Shown here in pieces: positions 10,208 to 21,238 of a DNA stretch of 64,000 nucleotides. The DNA is from Symbiobacterium thermophilum (GTDB lineage Bacteria > Bacillota > Sulfobacillia > DYFQ01). The stretch lies in contig DYFQ01000010.1 of assembly GCA_020725105.1 (NCBI GenBank), positions 5,038 to 69,037 on the forward strand. Reading direction: 5' to 3'. Positions within the stretch are counted from its first letter, which is position 1. Each line of letters opens with the position of its first letter. The position numbers and the translations under genes are program-made. The notes beneath the pieces are model-generated. The model was not told the origin of the DNA, did not search any database, and saw nothing but the letters and a program-made list of their open reading frames with translations.

Positions 10208-11254
10208 GTGATCCGGGTCTGGATTGCCGGGGCCACCGGCTATGCCGGGGCGGAACTGGTGCGGCTCCTGCTGGGCCACCCGCAGGTGACGGTGGTCGGG
10301 CTTGCTTCCGAGCGCCACGGCGGGCTTCCCGTGGCGGCGGCGCTGCCCGGTCTGGCCGGGGTCGCGGACGACCTGGTGCTGCACGAAGGAGTGCTGCCGC
10401 CGGCCGGGTTGCGGGCGGACGCGGCCTTGCTGGCCCTGCCGCCGGGGCCGGCCATGACCGCCGTGCCGGGCCTGCTGGAGGCCGGCGTTCGCGTGGTGGA
10501 CCTGGGGCCGGACTTCCGGCTGGGCGACCCGGAGACTTACTTTGCCTGGTACGGACGGCAGCACCAGGCGCCGGCGCTGCTGGGCCGGGCGGTCTACGGC
10601 CTTCCGGAGTGGTTCGGCGACGCGCTGCCCGGTGCCAGGCTGGTGGCCAATCCCGGCTGCTACCCCACGGCGGCGGTGCTGGCCGCGGGCCCGCTGGTCC
10701 GGGCGGGCCTGGCGGCGCCGGACGGGATCATCGTCGACGCCAAGTCGGGCCTTTCGGGGGCCGGGCGGAGCCCCGCGGCGGAACTTCACTTCGCCGAGGC
10801 CAACGAGAACGTCAGGGCCTACCAGGTGGGCGGGACCCACCGGCACACCCCCGAGATCGAGCAGGCCCTGGAACACCTGGCAGGAAGGCGGGTGCGGGTC
10901 ACCTTCACCCCTCACCTGGTGCCCATGACCCGCGGGATCCTGGCCACCTTGTACGCCAGCCTGAACCGGCCCATCGACGTGGCCGGCCTGGTGGAGATCT
11001 ACCGGGCCGCATACGCCGGCGCGCCCTTCGTCCGGGTCCTGGACCCCGGCCGCCTGCCGGCCACCAAGGCCGTCCTGGGCTCCAACTTCTGTGACCTGGG
11101 CCTGGCCGTGGACGGCCGGACCGGCCGGGCGGTGGTCCTGGCCGCCCTCGACAACCTGGGCAAGGGCGCCGCCGGCCAGGCCATCCAGAACCTGAACCTC
11201 ATGTTCGGGCTGGCGGAGACGGCCGGCCTGCGGCTGGCGGCCGTCTACCCTTGA
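10208..11254 (+). CDS. argC: N-acetyl-gamma-glutamyl-phosphate reductase
   Basis: GATGYAGAELVRLLLGHP, NPGCYPTAAVLA, GLSGAGR, HRHTPEIEQ. Confidence 0.96.
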   Translation: MIRVWIAGATGYAGAELVRLLLGHPQVTVVGLASERHGGLPVAAALPGLAGVADDLVLHEGVLPPAGLRADAALLALPPGPAMTAVPGLLEAGVRVVDLGPDFRLGDPETYFAWYGRQHQAPALLGRAVYGLPEWFGDALPGARLVANPGCYPTAAVLAAGPLVRAGLAAPDGIIVDAKSGLSGAGRSPAAELHFAEANENVRAYQVGGTHRHTPEIEQALEHLAGRRVRVTFTPHLVPMTRGILATLYASLNRPIDVAGLVEIYRAAYAGAPFVRVLDPGRLPATKAVLGSNFCDLGLAVDGRTGRAVVLAALDNLGKGAAGQAIQNLNLMFGLAETAGLRLAAVYP

Positions 11255-11273
11255 AGGGGGAGCAAGAGCGAGC

Positions 11274-12539
11274 ATGGCGACGGAGACGGCGCCGGCACCG
11301 GTTCAGCGGTGGCTGGAACAGGAGGCCCGGGCCCTGGAGGGCGGGGGTTTCCGGCTGGTGCCCGGCGGGGTAACCGCCCCGGCCGGTTTCCGCGCCGCCG
11401 GGGCCCACGGGGGGATCAAGGCGCGCCGGCCCGACGTGGCGCTGGTCGTCTCGGACCGGCCGGCGGCGGCCGCCGGCGCCTTCACCCGGAACCCGGTGCG
11501 GGCGGCGCCCGTGGAACTGACCCAGGGCCTCGTCAGCCAGGGCCGGCTGCAGGCGGTGGTGATCACCAGCGGTAACGCCAACGCGTGCACCGGGCCGCGG
11601 GGGGAGGAAGACGCCCGCGCCACCGGCCGCCTGGCCGCCGAGGCCGTGGGGCTGGACCCGGCGGCGGTGGGCGTCTGCGCGACCGGGGTCATCGGCGTGC
11701 CGTTGCCCATGGCCGCGGTGGCCCGCGGCGTCCGGCTGGCGGCGGCCCGGCTGGGCCGGGGCGCTGAAGCCGGCCGGGCGGCGGCCGAGGCCATCATGAC
11801 CACCGACGCCTATCCGAAGACCCTGGCCCTGGAGTACCGGGGGCCGGCAGGGGCCTTCAGGGTCGGCGGCATGGCCAAGGGGGCGGGCATGATCCACCCC
11901 CGCCTGGCCACGACCCTTGCGGTCGTGACCACCGACGCCCGGCTGGAGCCTGACCGGCTCCGGCGGGCGCTGGCCCGGGCGGTGGCCCGCTCCTTCTCCG
12001 CCATCAGCGTGGACGGGGACACCAGCCCCAGCGATAGCGTGCTGGCGCTGGCCAACGGTGCCGCCGGGCCCAGTCCCGCCTCGCCGCGGGTCGTTGCCGA
12101 CGGGCTGGCCCGGGTTCTTGGCTGGCTGGCCCGGGCCGTGGTGGCCGACGGCGAGGGGGCCAGCACCGTCATGGAGGTTCGCGTGACCGGCGCGCCCGGC
12201 CGGGCGGCGGCGGCCCGGGTGGCCCGGGCCATCACCCGCTCGGTCCTGGTGAAGGCGGCGCTCTTCGGCCGGGACCCCAACTGGGGCCGCATCCTGGTGG
12301 CTGCCGGCACGGCCGGCGTACCGGTGGACACCCGCCGGGCCGGGCTGCGCATCGGCCACGTCAGGCTCTTTGACGCCGGCGCGCCGGCCGACCACGACGA
12401 GGCCGAGGCGCGGGCGGCCATGGACCAGGTGCCGGTGGTGATCTCCCTGGACCTGGGATCGGGAGGCGGGGCGGCCGTAGCCTGGGGTTCCGACCTGACT
12501 CGCCGGTACCTGGAACTCAACGCCGCCTACCGGACGTGA
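11274..12539 (+). CDS. argJ: Bifunctional glutamate N-acetyltransferase/amino-acid acetyltransferase
   Basis: SGNANACTGPRGEEDA, ATGVIGVPLPM, GMAKGAGMIHP, DGDTSPSDSVLALANGA, FGRDPNWGRILVAAG. Confidence 0.97.
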   Translation: MATETAPAPVQRWLEQEARALEGGGFRLVPGGVTAPAGFRAAGAHGGIKARRPDVALVVSDRPAAAAGAFTRNPVRAAPVELTQGLVSQGRLQAVVITSGNANACTGPRGEEDARATGRLAAEAVGLDPAAVGVCATGVIGVPLPMAAVARGVRLAAARLGRGAEAGRAAAEAIMTTDAYPKTLALEYRGPAGAFRVGGMAKGAGMIHPRLATTLAVVTTDARLEPDRLRRALARAVARSFSAISVDGDTSPSDSVLALANGAAGPSPASPRVVADGLARVLGWLARAVVADGEGASTVMEVRVTGAPGRAAAARVARAITRSVLVKAALFGRDPNWGRILVAAGTAGVPVDTRRAGLRIGHVRLFDAGAPADHDEAEARAAMDQVPVVISLDLGSGGGAAVAWGSDLTRRYLELNAAYRT

Positions 12540-12594
12540 GCTCGTGGACGGCCACCGGTATTCCGTGCGGCGTGGGAAGGGGGAGCGGGCGGCG

Positions 12595-13376
12595 ATGGAA
12601 CGGGTCGTGGTGAAGCTGGGCGGCGGGGCCGCGGCCGGCGGGGCCGGCCCGGCCTCCCTGGCCGGTGAGGTCGAATGGCTGAGGTCAGCCCGGCTGGCGC
12701 CGGTGCTGGTCCACGGCGGGGGTCCCGAGATCAGCGCCTGGCTAGGGCGGCTGGGGGTCGAGTCCCGCTTCGTGGACGGGCTGCGGGTCACCGACCCGGT
12801 GACCGCCGACGTGGCCGAGATGGTCCTGGCCGGTCACGTCAACAAGCGGCTGGTGGGGGCGCTGGTGGCCGCGGGGGTCCCGGCGGTCGGTGTCTCGGGC
12901 AAGGACGGCGGGCTCTTTCGCGGCAGCCCCTCTTCCCGGGCGGAACTGGGCCTGGTGGCCGAGGCGGTCCGGGCGGACCCCGCCGTGCTGGAGGCGCTCC
13001 TGGCGGCCGGCTACGTTCCGGTGGTGGCCCCCGTGGTCCTGAGTCCGGCCGGCGAGACCCTGAATGTCAACGCCGACACCGCCGCCGCGGCCCTGGCGGC
13101 GGCCCTGGGCGCCCGCGCCCTGGTGGTGCTGACCGACGTGGACGGCATCCGGACGGACGCCGCCGACCCGGCGACCAGGGTCGACCGGCTCAGCGCCGCC
13201 GAGGGGCGGCGACTGCTGGCGGGCTCGGCGCTCAACGGCATGGTGCCCAAGCTCCAGGCGTGTCTGGCGGCGCTGGAGGCCGGAGTGCCCCGGGTCCACG
13301 TGGTCCCGGCCGCGGCCGCCCGGGTCATCTGCCGGGCGGTGGCCGGCGAGACCGGGCTGGGGACGGTGGTGCTGCC

Positions 13377-13380
<4 letters not shown>
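12595..13380 (+). CDS. argB: Acetylglutamate kinase
   Basis: VVKLGGGAA...VHGGGPEISAWL..VGVSGKDGGLF..LNVNADTAAAALAAALGARALVVLTDVDGI. Confidence 0.95.
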
Positions 13381-14642
<1,262 letters not shown>

Positions 14643-14654
14643 CGTGCCCGGATC

Positions 14655-14683
14655 TTGCATTATCATGCGTCGGGCGTTATACT
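14655..14683 (+). promoter_or_regulatory. Sigma-A-type promoter of argGH
   Basis: TTGCAT - 17 nt - TATACT about 100 bp upstream of argG. Confidence 0.75.
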
Positions 14684-14782
14684 GATTCATGTTTCAACGC
14701 CCTGGTTCCCGGCGGCGTGGGCGACCGGCAACCCACCGGTGAGCCGTCGCGGCCAACGGGCAACGCGTGAGGAGGGACCCCT

Positions 14783-16039
14783 GTGGGCAAAGTGGTGCTG
14801 GCCTATTCCGGAGGGCTGGACACCTCGGTGGCCATCGTGTGGCTGCGGGAGCAGTACCGCCTGGAAGTGGTGACGGTCACCGCCGACGTGGGCGACCACA
14901 AGGACGTGGCGGCGATCCGCCAGAAGGCGCTGGACCTGGGGGCGTCGGAGGCCCTGGTGGTGGACGCCCGCCGGGAGTTCGCCGCGGGCTACGCCTTCCG
15001 GGCGCTGAGGGCTCAGGCGGTCTACCAGGGCCGGTATCCGCTCTCGGCCGCGCTCTCGCGTCCCCTCATCGCCCGCCTGCTGGTGGAGACGGCGCGGAAG
15101 GTGGGAGCCGAAGCGATCGCCCACGGCTGCACCGGCAAGGGCAACGACCAGGTTCGCTTCGACGTGGCCACCGCCGCCCTGGCCCCCGACCTCCGGGTCA
15201 TCGCCCCGGTCCGGGAGTGGGCCTGGTCGCGGGAGGAAGAGATCGAGTACGCTCTCGAACGGGGCATCCCCGTGCCCGCCACCAAGAAGAGCCCCTACAG
15301 CATCGACCAGAACCTCTGGGGGCGGTCCGTCGAGTGCGGCGTGCTGGAGGATCCCTGGGCCGAACCGCCCGACGACGTCTGGGCCTGGACCTGCTCGCCA
15401 GACGACGCCCCGGCCGAGCCGGAGTACGTCGAGGTCGGGTTTGACGCCGGAACGCCCGTGAGCCTGGACGGGCGGGTGCTGCCCCCCGAGGAACTGGTGG
15501 CGGAGCTCAACCGGCTGGCCGGCCGCCACGGGGTGGGCCGGATTGACATGATCGAGGACCGGCTGGTCGGGATCAAGTCCCGGGAGGTCTACGAAGCCCC
15601 CGCCGCCACGGTGCTGCTGCAGGCCCACCGGGAACTGGAGGGGATGTGCCTTCCCCGGGAGACGCTGGCCTTCAAGGCGCTGGTGGCCGACAGGTACGCC
15701 GAACTGGCCTACTTCGGCCTCTGGTACGCTCCCCTGCGCGAGGCCCTGGACGCGTTTGTCGACGCCACCCAGGCGGCGGTCACCGGCGTGGTCCGGGTGA
15801 AGCTCCATCGGGGCTCGTGCCAGGTGGTGGGGCGGAAGGCGCCGAAGTCGCTGTACCAGTTTGACCTGGCCACCTACGACCGGGGGGACCGGTTCGACCA
15901 CCGGGCCGCCGAGGGCTTCATCGCCCTCTTCGGCCTGCCGACCCGGGTCTGGGCCCAGGTGCAGCGAGGTGGCACCGATGCCCCGTCCGCCGGAAAGTCA
16001 AGGCAACCCGCCGGAAAAGCTGTGGGGCGGGCGGTTTAG
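14783..16039 (+). CDS. argG: Argininosuccinate synthase
   Basis: VVLAYSGGLDTSVAIVWL, AIAHGCTGKGNDQVRFD, TKKSPYSIDQNLWGRSVECGVLEDPW. Confidence 0.98.
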   Translation: MGKVVLAYSGGLDTSVAIVWLREQYRLEVVTVTADVGDHKDVAAIRQKALDLGASEALVVDARREFAAGYAFRALRAQAVYQGRYPLSAALSRPLIARLLVETARKVGAEAIAHGCTGKGNDQVRFDVATAALAPDLRVIAPVREWAWSREEEIEYALERGIPVPATKKSPYSIDQNLWGRSVECGVLEDPWAEPPDDVWAWTCSPDDAPAEPEYVEVGFDAGTPVSLDGRVLPPEELVAELNRLAGRHGVGRIDMIEDRLVGIKSREVYEAPAATVLLQAHRELEGMCLPRETLAFKALVADRYAELAYFGLWYAPLREALDAFVDATQAAVTGVVRVKLHRGSCQVVGRKAPKSLYQFDLATYDRGDRFDHRAAEGFIALFGLPTRVWAQVQRGGTDAPSAGKSRQPAGKAVGRAV

Positions 16040-17423
16040 CCCCGAGGGGGGCCGTCTGGCCGAGGCCTTCACCGCGTCCATCGGTTTTGACCGGCGGCTG
16101 TGGCGCCAGGACATCCGGGGCAGCCTGGCTCACGCCCGCATGCTTGGCGCCGCCGGCGTGCTGGCCCGCGAAGAGGTCGAAACCATCGTCGAGGGGCTGG
16201 GCCGGGTGGCCGGGGAACTGGAGGCCGGAACCTTCCCCTACCGCGTCGAGGCGGAGGACATCCACTCCAACATCGAGTTGCGGCTGACCGAACTCATCGG
16301 TCCCGTCGCCGGTAAGCTGCACACCGCCCGCAGCCGCAACGACCAGGTGGCCCTGGACGTTCACCTCTTCTTGCGGGACGAGATTCCCGGCGTCGTCAGG
16401 CGCCTGCGCGACCTTCAGACCGTCCTGGTGGAGCGGGCCGAGACTGACTTTGGCCGGGTGATGCCGGGCTACACCCACCTGCAGCCGGCCCAGCCGGTAC
16501 TGGTCTCCCACCACTGGCTGGCCTATTTCTGGATGCTGGAACGGGACCGCGGGAGGCTCATCCGCGCCTGGCAGGAGGCCGACCGGCTGCCCCTGGGGGC
16601 CGGCGCCCTGGCCGGCGTCCCCTATCCCATCAACCCTGACCAGGTCGGCCGGGAACTCGGCTTTTCCCGCCGTTACGCCAACAGCCTCGACGCCGTCTCC
16701 GACCGCGACTACGTCCTGGACTTTCTGTTCGCCTGCACCGTCCTGATGGTCCACTGCTCCCGGTTGACCGAGGAAATCGTGCTGTGGACCTCGCAGGAGT
16801 TCGGCTTTCTGGAACTGGACGACGCCTGGGCCACCGGCTCCAGCATCATGCCCCACAAGAAGAACCCCGACCCGGCCGAACTGGTCCGGGGCAAGACCGG
16901 CCGGGTGACGGGAAACCTGATGGCGCTCCTGATGACGGTGAAGGCGCTGCCGCTGGCCTATCACACCGACCTCCAGGAGGACAAGGAGCGCCTCTTCGAC
17001 ACGCTGGACACCATCAACGCCTGCCTGCAGGTCCTGGCGGGGCTCCTGGCCACCGCGCGGCTGCGACCCGAGGGCCTGGAGCGGGCCCTGGCAGGGAGCG
17101 TGATCACCGCCACGGAACTCGCCGACTACCTGGCCGAACGGGGTGTTCCCTTTCGGGAGGCTCACCGGTTGGCCGGCCAGGTGGTGCGCCACTGCCTGGA
17201 GCGGGGCATCTCGCTGCAGGAGCTTGCTCCCCAGACGCTGGCCGGCTTCTCGCCGGACTTCGGCCCCGAGGTGCTGGCCCGGCTCGACCCGGCTGCCTCG
17301 GTGGCCCGGCGGACCTCGCCGGGGGGCACGGCACCGCGGCGGGTAGCGGAACAAATCGCACTTTGTCGGGAAATTCTTGTCCTCGACCCCTTGACGCCGT
17401 CCGAAGCCGCCGCTAAAATCTAG
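15978..17423 (+). CDS. argH: Argininosuccinate lyase
   Basis: KLWGGRFSPEGG, TARSRNDQVALD, PGYTHLQPAQPV, GSSIMPHKKNPDPAELVRGKTGRV. Confidence 0.97.
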   Translation: MPRPPESQGNPPEKLWGGRFSPEGGRLAEAFTASIGFDRRLWRQDIRGSLAHARMLGAAGVLAREEVETIVEGLGRVAGELEAGTFPYRVEAEDIHSNIELRLTELIGPVAGKLHTARSRNDQVALDVHLFLRDEIPGVVRRLRDLQTVLVERAETDFGRVMPGYTHLQPAQPVLVSHHWLAYFWMLERDRGRLIRAWQEADRLPLGAGALAGVPYPINPDQVGRELGFSRRYANSLDAVSDRDYVLDFLFACTVLMVHCSRLTEEIVLWTSQEFGFLELDDAWATGSSIMPHKKNPDPAELVRGKTGRVTGNLMALLMTVKALPLAYHTDLQEDKERLFDTLDTINACLQVLAGLLATARLRPEGLERALAGSVITATELADYLAERGVPFREAHRLAGQVVRHCLERGISLQELAPQTLAGFSPDFGPEVLARLDPAASVARRTSPGGTAPRRVAEQIALCREILVLDPLTPSEAAAKI

Positions 17424-17466
17424 GCCAATAAAGAGAAAGCTGGAAGGGTACCTCAGGGTTCCGCGC

Positions 17467-17488
17467 CCCCGCCGGGCTTCCGGCGGGG
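17467..17488 (+). terminator. Stem-loop downstream of argH (no T-tract)
   Basis: CCCCGCCGG-GCTT-CCGGCGGGG perfect 9-bp stem. Confidence 0.4.
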
Positions 17489-17625
17489 CGGTCTGGTCCG
17501 AGCGGTACCGCCCCGGCACCGGGCCGGGGTACACCGTGGGTGGAAAATACCCGAGCGGCAAGTTCCTGACATAGGAGCCTGGCCCTCGGGTATCGTGTTC
17601 TCACCCGGGAATACAGGCCACAGGT

Positions 17626-17956
17626 GATGACGGGACCAGTAGGCCCGGCGGCGGGCAAAGAGAGCCGGCAGGCGCTGCGACGCCGGCCCCGGACCGGGCT
17701 GAACCTCCTCCCCGAACCGTCCTGCCCAACCCCTCCAGGAGGACAGTAGGCAGGGCCGGCGGCCGTGCCGGATCGCGGCCCGCCGTTCACCGAAAGGTCC
17801 GCCTGCCGGCATCGACGTCGCGTGACGTCCGTGGCGGCGCCGGACCTCGAGGCCGCGGCCGCGAGGCCGCGGCGAATCCTGGGTGGTACCACGACAGGCC
17901 ATTGGCTTTCGTCCCCGGAGGGGCCGGTCATACCGGCTCCCCGGGGCTCTGTTTTT
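17626..17956 (+). promoter_or_regulatory. T-box riboswitch leader of the ilv-leu operon, putative specifier CUC (Leu)
   Basis: Stem I-like GATGACGGGACCAGTA (17626-17641), AG-bowl-like AAGAGAGCCGG and GCTGCGA-type distal loop (17659-17680), GAACCTC specifier region (CTC at 17705-17707), T-box TGGGTGGTACCACG (17880-17893), then terminator hairpin. Confidence 0.88.
17913..17956 (+). terminator. T-box intrinsic terminator
   Basis: CCCCGGaGGGGCCGGT-CAT-ACCGGCTCCCCGGGG followed by CTCTGTTTTT. Confidence 0.85.
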
Positions 17957-17972
17957 CCGGGAGGGGAGGCCC

Positions 17973-18560
17973 ATGCGTCACACGCTCGCGGTCCTGGTGG
18001 AGAACAACCCGGGGGTGCTGACCCGGGTAGCGGGGCTGTTCGCCCGCCGGGCCTTCAACATCCACAGCCTGGCCGTGGGAATCACCGACGATCCGCAGAT
18101 CTCCCGGATGACCATCGTGGTCGAGGGCGACCAGGCGGTGGTGGAAAGGGTCCAGAAGCAGCTCAACAAGCTCATCGAGGTTCTCGGGGTCTCCAGCCTG
18201 GAAGAGAGCGAGTCCGTCGCCCGCGAGCTCGCCCTGGTCAAGGTCCACGTCGACCCGGCCGCCCGTTCCGACATCGTGCAACTGGCCGACATCTTCCGGG
18301 CCAGGATCGTGGACGTGGGCCGCAAGTCCATGATCATCGAGATCAGCGGGGACAGCGACAAGGTCGAGGCGCTGCTCGGGGTGTTGCGGGAACACGGCGT
18401 GCTGGAAGTGGTCAGGACCGGCAAGATCGCCATGGCCCGCGGCACCGGGCGGGTGGCGGTCCCCGCCGATGACGAGCCGCTCCGCGACGCCGGCGGCCGG
18501 GAGCCCGGGCGCGGCCCGCCGTGGGCCGCCGGCTCGGGCCGCGGTCCGGCGGCCGACTGA
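17973..18560 (+). CDS. ilvN: Acetolactate synthase small (regulatory) subunit
   Basis: [52 protein letters not shown]. Confidence 0.96.
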   Translation: MRHTLAVLVENNPGVLTRVAGLFARRAFNIHSLAVGITDDPQISRMTIVVEGDQAVVERVQKQLNKLIEVLGVSSLEESESVARELALVKVHVDPAARSDIVQLADIFRARIVDVGRKSMIIEISGDSDKVEALLGVLREHGVLEVVRTGKIAMARGTGRVAVPADDEPLRDAGGREPGRGPPWAAGSGRGPAAD

Positions 18561-18589
18561 GACCCCCGAGAGGGAGAGGAGGAGGCTTC

Positions 18590-19672
18590 ATGGCCAGGCT
18601 CTACTACGACCAGGATGCCGACCCGGCGCCACTGGCCGGCAAGACCATCGCCGTGGTGGGTTACGGCAGCCAGGGCCACGCGCAGGCCCAGAACCTGAGA
18701 GACGCGGGACTCGAGGTGGTCGTGGCCCTCCGCCACTCGAGCGCCCGCCGGGCGCAGGCCGAGGCCGACGGGTTCACGGTGCTACCCCCGGCCCAGGCCG
18801 TCCGGGAAGCCGATCTGGTGCAGATCCTCATCCCCGACGAGATCCAGGGGGCGGTCTTCGAGGCCGAGATCCGGCCGGCGCTCCGGCCCGGCCAGGCGCT
18901 GGGCTTCTCCCACGGCTTCGCCGTCCACTACCACCAGGTGGTGCCCCCGCCCGAGGTTGACGTCTTCATGGTGGCCCCCAAGGCGCCCGGGCACGTCTTC
19001 CGGCGGCTGGTGGCCCAGGGGCAGGGGGTCCCGGCGCTGCTGGCGGTGCACCAGGACGCCTCGGGCCGGGCTCGCCAGGTGGCGCTGGCCTACGCCAGGG
19101 GGATCGGCTGCACCCGGGCGGGGGTCATCGAGACCACCTTCGCCGAGGAAACCGAGTCCGACCTCTTCGGCGAGCAGGCCGTGCTCTGCGGCGGGCTCGT
19201 GGAACTGCTCACCGCCGGCTTCGAGACGCTGGTGGAGGCGGGCTACCAGCCCGAGATAGCCTACTTCGAATGCCTGAACGAGTTGAAGCTCATCGTGGAC
19301 CTGATATACGAGGGCGGCATCGGCTGGATGCGTTACTCGGTCTCCGACACCGCCCAGTACGGCGACATGACCCGGGGCAAACGGGTGGTGGGGCCCCAGA
19401 GCCGCCAGGCCATGCGGGAGCTTCTGGCGGAGATCAGGTCGGGCGCCTTCGCCCGGGAGTGGATCCTGGAAAACCAGGCCGGGCGGCCCGTCTTCAACGC
19501 CCTGGCCCGCCAGGGCGCCGCCCACCCCATCGAGGCGGTGGGTGCCGGGCTGCGGGCCATGATGCCGTGGCTTGGCCGGCGAGACGGCACGCCATCCGCC
19601 GGGCCCGGCGCGGCAGGAGCCGAGGTCGCCGCGGCCGGCAGCGGGCAGGCCCGGGAGGTGACCCCCCGGTGA
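18590..19672 (+). CDS. ilvC: Ketol-acid reductoisomerase
   Basis: [78 protein letters not shown]. Confidence 0.98.
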   Translation: MARLYYDQDADPAPLAGKTIAVVGYGSQGHAQAQNLRDAGLEVVVALRHSSARRAQAEADGFTVLPPAQAVREADLVQILIPDEIQGAVFEAEIRPALRPGQALGFSHGFAVHYHQVVPPPEVDVFMVAPKAPGHVFRRLVAQGQGVPALLAVHQDASGRARQVALAYARGIGCTRAGVIETTFAEETESDLFGEQAVLCGGLVELLTAGFETLVEAGYQPEIAYFECLNELKLIVDLIYEGGIGWMRYSVSDTAQYGDMTRGKRVVGPQSRQAMRELLAEIRSGAFAREWILENQAGRPVFNALARQGAAHPIEAVGAGLRAMMPWLGRRDGTPSAGPGAAGAEVAAAGSGQAREVTPR

Positions 19673-21235
19673 GCGACGCCCGCCCCGTTCGCTTCTTCGA
19701 CACCACCCTGCGCGACGGCGAGCAGTCGCCCGGCGTCAGCCTGTCGCCCGAGGAGAAACTGGAGATCGCCCGGCAGCTGGCCCGGCTGAAGGTGGACGTT
19801 ATCGAGGCCGGCTTCCCCATCACCTCGCCGGGGGAGTTCCGGGCGGTCCAGGCCATCGCCCGGGAAGTCCGCGGCCCGGTCATCTGCGCCCTGGCCCGGA
19901 CAGACCCGAGAGACGTCGACCGGGCCTGGGAGGCCATCCGCGAGGCGGAGCGGGCCCGGATCCACGTGTTCATCTCCACCTCACCCATCCACCTCCGGCA
20001 CATGCTGCGGATGAGCGAGGCGGAGGTGCTCAAGCTCGCCGTGGCCATGGTGGCCCGCGCCCGCCAGTACACCGCCGACGTCCAGTTCAGCGCCCAGGAC
20101 GCCACCCGGTCCGACCCCGCGTTCCTGGTGGAGATCTTCCACGCCGCCATCGAGGCCGGGGCGACCACCATCAACGTCCCCGATACCGTCGGCTACACCA
20201 CCCCACCCGAATACGTCCGGCTCATCCGCGCCCTGCGCGAGCGGATACCCGGGGTGGAGCGCGCCGTCGTCTCCACTCACACCCACGACGACCTGGGCCT
20301 GGCGGTGGCCAACGCCCTGGCGGCCGTGGAAGCGGGAGCGGGCCGGCAACTGCGCCCTGGAGGAGGTGTGCATGGCCCTGGTCACCCGCAAGGACCACTT
20401 CGGGCGGCAGGTGGGCATCCAGACCGATCAGCTTTACCGCACGAGCCGCCTGGTGGCCCGGCTCACCGGCATGCCCGTGCCGGCCAACAAGGCGGTGGTG
20501 GGAGCCAACGCCTTTGCCCACGAGTCCGGCATCCACCAGGACGGCGTGCTCAAGGAGCGCACCACCTACGAGATCATGACTCCCGAGGCGGTGGGGATCC
20601 CCGCCTCCCGGCTGGTCCTGGGCAAGCACTCGGGGCGCCACGCGCTCGGGGCCCGGCTCGAAGCCATGGGTTACACCGTGTCGGGAGAGGAGTTCCGGCG
20701 CGTCTTCGCCCGGTTCAAAGACCTGGCCGACCGCAAGAAAGAGATCTCCGACGCCGACATCGAGGCCATCGTCCACGACGAGGTCCTGGCCGGGCCCGAG
20801 GAAGTGGTCCGGCTGGCCTACTTCCACGTCACCTCCGGCTCGCAAACGGTGCCCTCGGCCACCGTCAGGCTGGAGGGACCTCATGGCGCCAGTCAGGAGT
20901 CGGCCATCGGCGACGGGCCGGTGGACGCGGTCTACCGCGCGGTGGACAAGGCGGTGGGCGTCCACCACCGGCTGGTGGACTACACGCTGCAGGCGGTGAC
21001 GGGCGGCAAGGACGCCCAGGGCGAGGTGACGGTGCGCATCGAGGACACTGACGGCCGGATCTACCTGGGGCGGGGTGTTTCCACCGACGTCATCGAGGCC
21101 AGCGCCCGGGCCTACGTGGCCGCCGTCAACAAGGCGCTGGTCCAGGCGTGCGGAAACGGCCGTGGGGCGGCGGCCGGCAAAGCGGCGGCCGCCAAAGCGG
21201 GGGCCGGGCCGGCGGCCGAGGCCGGCGGGACTTAG
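19669..21235 (+). pseudogene. leuA: 2-isopropylmalate synthase, frameshifted by an internal deletion at about 20334-20339
   Basis: 5' part (GTG 19669) encodes [22 protein letters not shown]...[21 protein letters not shown]. The sequence resumes in another frame as [40 protein letters not shown], missing the conserved RQVEGTINGIG-type segment. Confidence 0.9.
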
Positions 21236-21238
21236 GGG

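Noticed and set aside
20332-20345. Programmed ribosomal frameshift in leuA
   Set aside because: No slippery heptamer is evident, and restoring the frame would still leave about 12 conserved residues missing, so a deletion or assembly error is more economical
19270-21051. 593-aa plus ORF spanning ilvC-leuA, read as one protein
   Set aside because: Artifact of out-of-frame 5' extension and the leuA frameshift; only 19669 to about 20339 of this frame is LeuA-like
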